Positions 63,148-64,000 of a stretch of 64,000 nucleotides of DNA are shown here, piece by piece. Positions within the stretch are counted from its first letter, which is position 1, and each line of letters starts with the position of its first letter. This DNA is from Paracidobacterium acidisoli (GTDB lineage: Bacteria > Acidobacteriota > Terriglobia > Terriglobales > Acidobacteriaceae), in NCBI RefSeq assembly GCF_003428625.2, contig NZ_QVQT02000007.1, forward strand, positions 62,001 to 126,000. Direction: 5' to 3'. The notes below the pieces were generated by a model that saw only the letters and a list, made by a program, of their open reading frames with translations, did no database searches and was not told the origin of the DNA. The position numbers and the translations under genes are program-made.

Positions 63148-64000
63148 TCAGTCTTCGACAGCGGCCAGCACCTGCTCTGACGGAGCTTCGCTGCGGAACT
63201 CACCCTCCCACCGGGCTACGACTGCCGCAGCCAGACAATTCCCCACCACATTCACCGTCGTCCGTCCCATGTCCATCAGCGCGTCGATGCCCAGGACCAC
63301 GAAGATCGGACCCTCCGGCAAGCCGAAGATCGAAGACATCGCCATCAGCACCACCAGCCCTGCCCGCGGCACGCCTGCCAGGCCTTTGCTCATCAGCATC
63401 AGCGTTCCCAGCATCACGATCTGCGTGCGGAGTTCCATCCGGAACCCCGCGGCCTGCGCCACGAAGACCGATGCCAGCGACAGGTAAAGCGCCGAGCCCG
63501 CGAGGTTGAAGCTGTATCCGGTCGGAATCACAAAGGCGACGATGCGGCGCGGAACGCCGAAGGCCTCCATCACCTCCATCGACCGCGGCAGTGCTGCCTC
63601 CGACGTGCTGGTGGCGAAGGCAATCGTCGCCGGCTCCGCAACGGCGCGCAGAAACTCCCGCACCGGGATGCGCGCGATCAGCGCGGCCGGCAGCATCGCC
63701 AGCAGAGCAAAGGCAATGAGCGCGATATAGAGCAGCAGCAGCAGACGGCCCAGGCTCAGCATCACGCCCAGCCCCGACTGCGCCACCGTATAGGCCAGCG
63801 CCGCTCCCACGCCGAAGGGCGCAAAATACATCACCAGATTGGTGAAGGCGAACATCGTCTCGGTCAGCGATTCCGCCAGCCGCATCATCGGAGCGCGCCG
63901 CTCCTCATTGAGCCGCGCCAGCGCCAGACCGAAGAGGATGGCGAAGACCGCCACCTGCAGAATCTGATTGTCGGCCATCGATTTCGCGATGCTCTCGGGA
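63148..64000 (-). CDS. Dicarboxylate/amino-acid:cation symporter (partial)
   Basis: The frame is open to the window edge (PESIAKSMADNQILQVAVFAILFGLAL), so the N-terminus is missing. The C-terminal 280 residues have the DAACS transporter features: GYSFNLAGSALYLSL, MLGTLMLMSKGLAGVPRAGLVVLMA and LGIDALMDMGRTTVNVVGNCLAAAVVARWEGEF. It imports dicarboxylates or acidic amino acids with sodium or protons through the inner membrane. Confidence 0.93.
   Translation of the reverse strand, partial: PESIAKSMADNQILQVAVFAILFGLALARLNEERRAPMMRLAESLTETMFAFTNLVMYFAPFGVGAALAYTVAQSGLGVMLSLGRLLLLLYIALIAFALLAMLPAALIARIPVREFLRAVAEPATIAFATSTSEAALPRSMEVMEAFGVPRRIVAFVIPTGYSFNLAGSALYLSLASVFVAQAAGFRMELRTQIVMLGTLMLMSKGLAGVPRAGLVVLMAMSSIFGLPEGPIFVVLGIDALMDMGRTTVNVVGNCLAAAVVARWEGEFRSEAPSEQVLAAVED

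Overview
This 64 kb window looks like chromosomal DNA of an Acidobacteriota species, probably close to Acidobacteriaceae. Two giant Oar-like TonB-dependent receptors with an N-terminal carboxypeptidase-regulatory domain, ECF sigma/anti-sigma pairs beside them, an alpha-L-fucosidase and a DUF2961/GH172 protein are typical of that group. This assignment is inference from gene content.

Layout. (1) 1-2.55 kb: the trailer end of a type I-C-like CRISPR array (38 repeats plus a partial one, no cas genes inside the window), followed by a dead IS3-type orfA fragment and a terminator. (2) 2.87-9.84 kb: ECF sigma factor, zinc-finger anti-sigma factor and TonB-dependent receptor on the minus strand, then a divergent DUF6454-type secreted protein. 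(3) 10.14-52.60 kb: a probable genomic island. A tRNA-fMet gene lies at 52602-52678 (minus strand) with its 3' end facing the island. Copies of the tRNA 3' end occur in the same orientation at 10143 and 10237, next to the 3' end of a serine recombinase gene.

Within the island: recombinase; MNT/HEPN toxin-antitoxin; orphan DNA methyltransferase; a two-gene cassette of unknown function; a VirB/Trb-type conjugation operon (VirB2-B3-B4-B9-B10-TrbJ-B6-B8); a receiver-like/PAPS-reductase-like/Dcm cassette; two ssb genes and an ssb relic; two winged-helix proteins next to a candidate oriT; VirD4 and VirB11; a lipoprotein and a LysR regulator. A second TonB receptor module follows, in which sigma and anti-sigma factors are fused into one membrane-spanning polypeptide, with a frameshifted S9 peptidase. 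The right end carries a four-gene operon: an MBL-fold hydrolase, a single E2-E1-JAB ubiquitin-like-conjugation fusion protein, a four-TM protein and a second MBL-fold hydrolase. It is read divergently from an XRE repressor and an ImmA/IrrE protease, with repeats over its promoter that look like an operator. This is the best candidate for an undescribed (probably anti-phage) system.

(4) 52.7-64 kb: conserved chromosome, with fucosidase, ffh, GH172-type protein, peroxiredoxin-like protein, PIG-L deacetylase, the rpsP-khpA-rimM-trmD-rplS-rnhB ribosome operon (with a toxin-antitoxin pair inserted between trmD and rplS), and a truncated dicarboxylate symporter at the edge.

The conjugation genes appear to be controlled by paired palindromes found both before the recombinase and before the pilus operon. 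Two early-transfer genes (the methyltransferase and ssb) share a long hairpin-forming leader.
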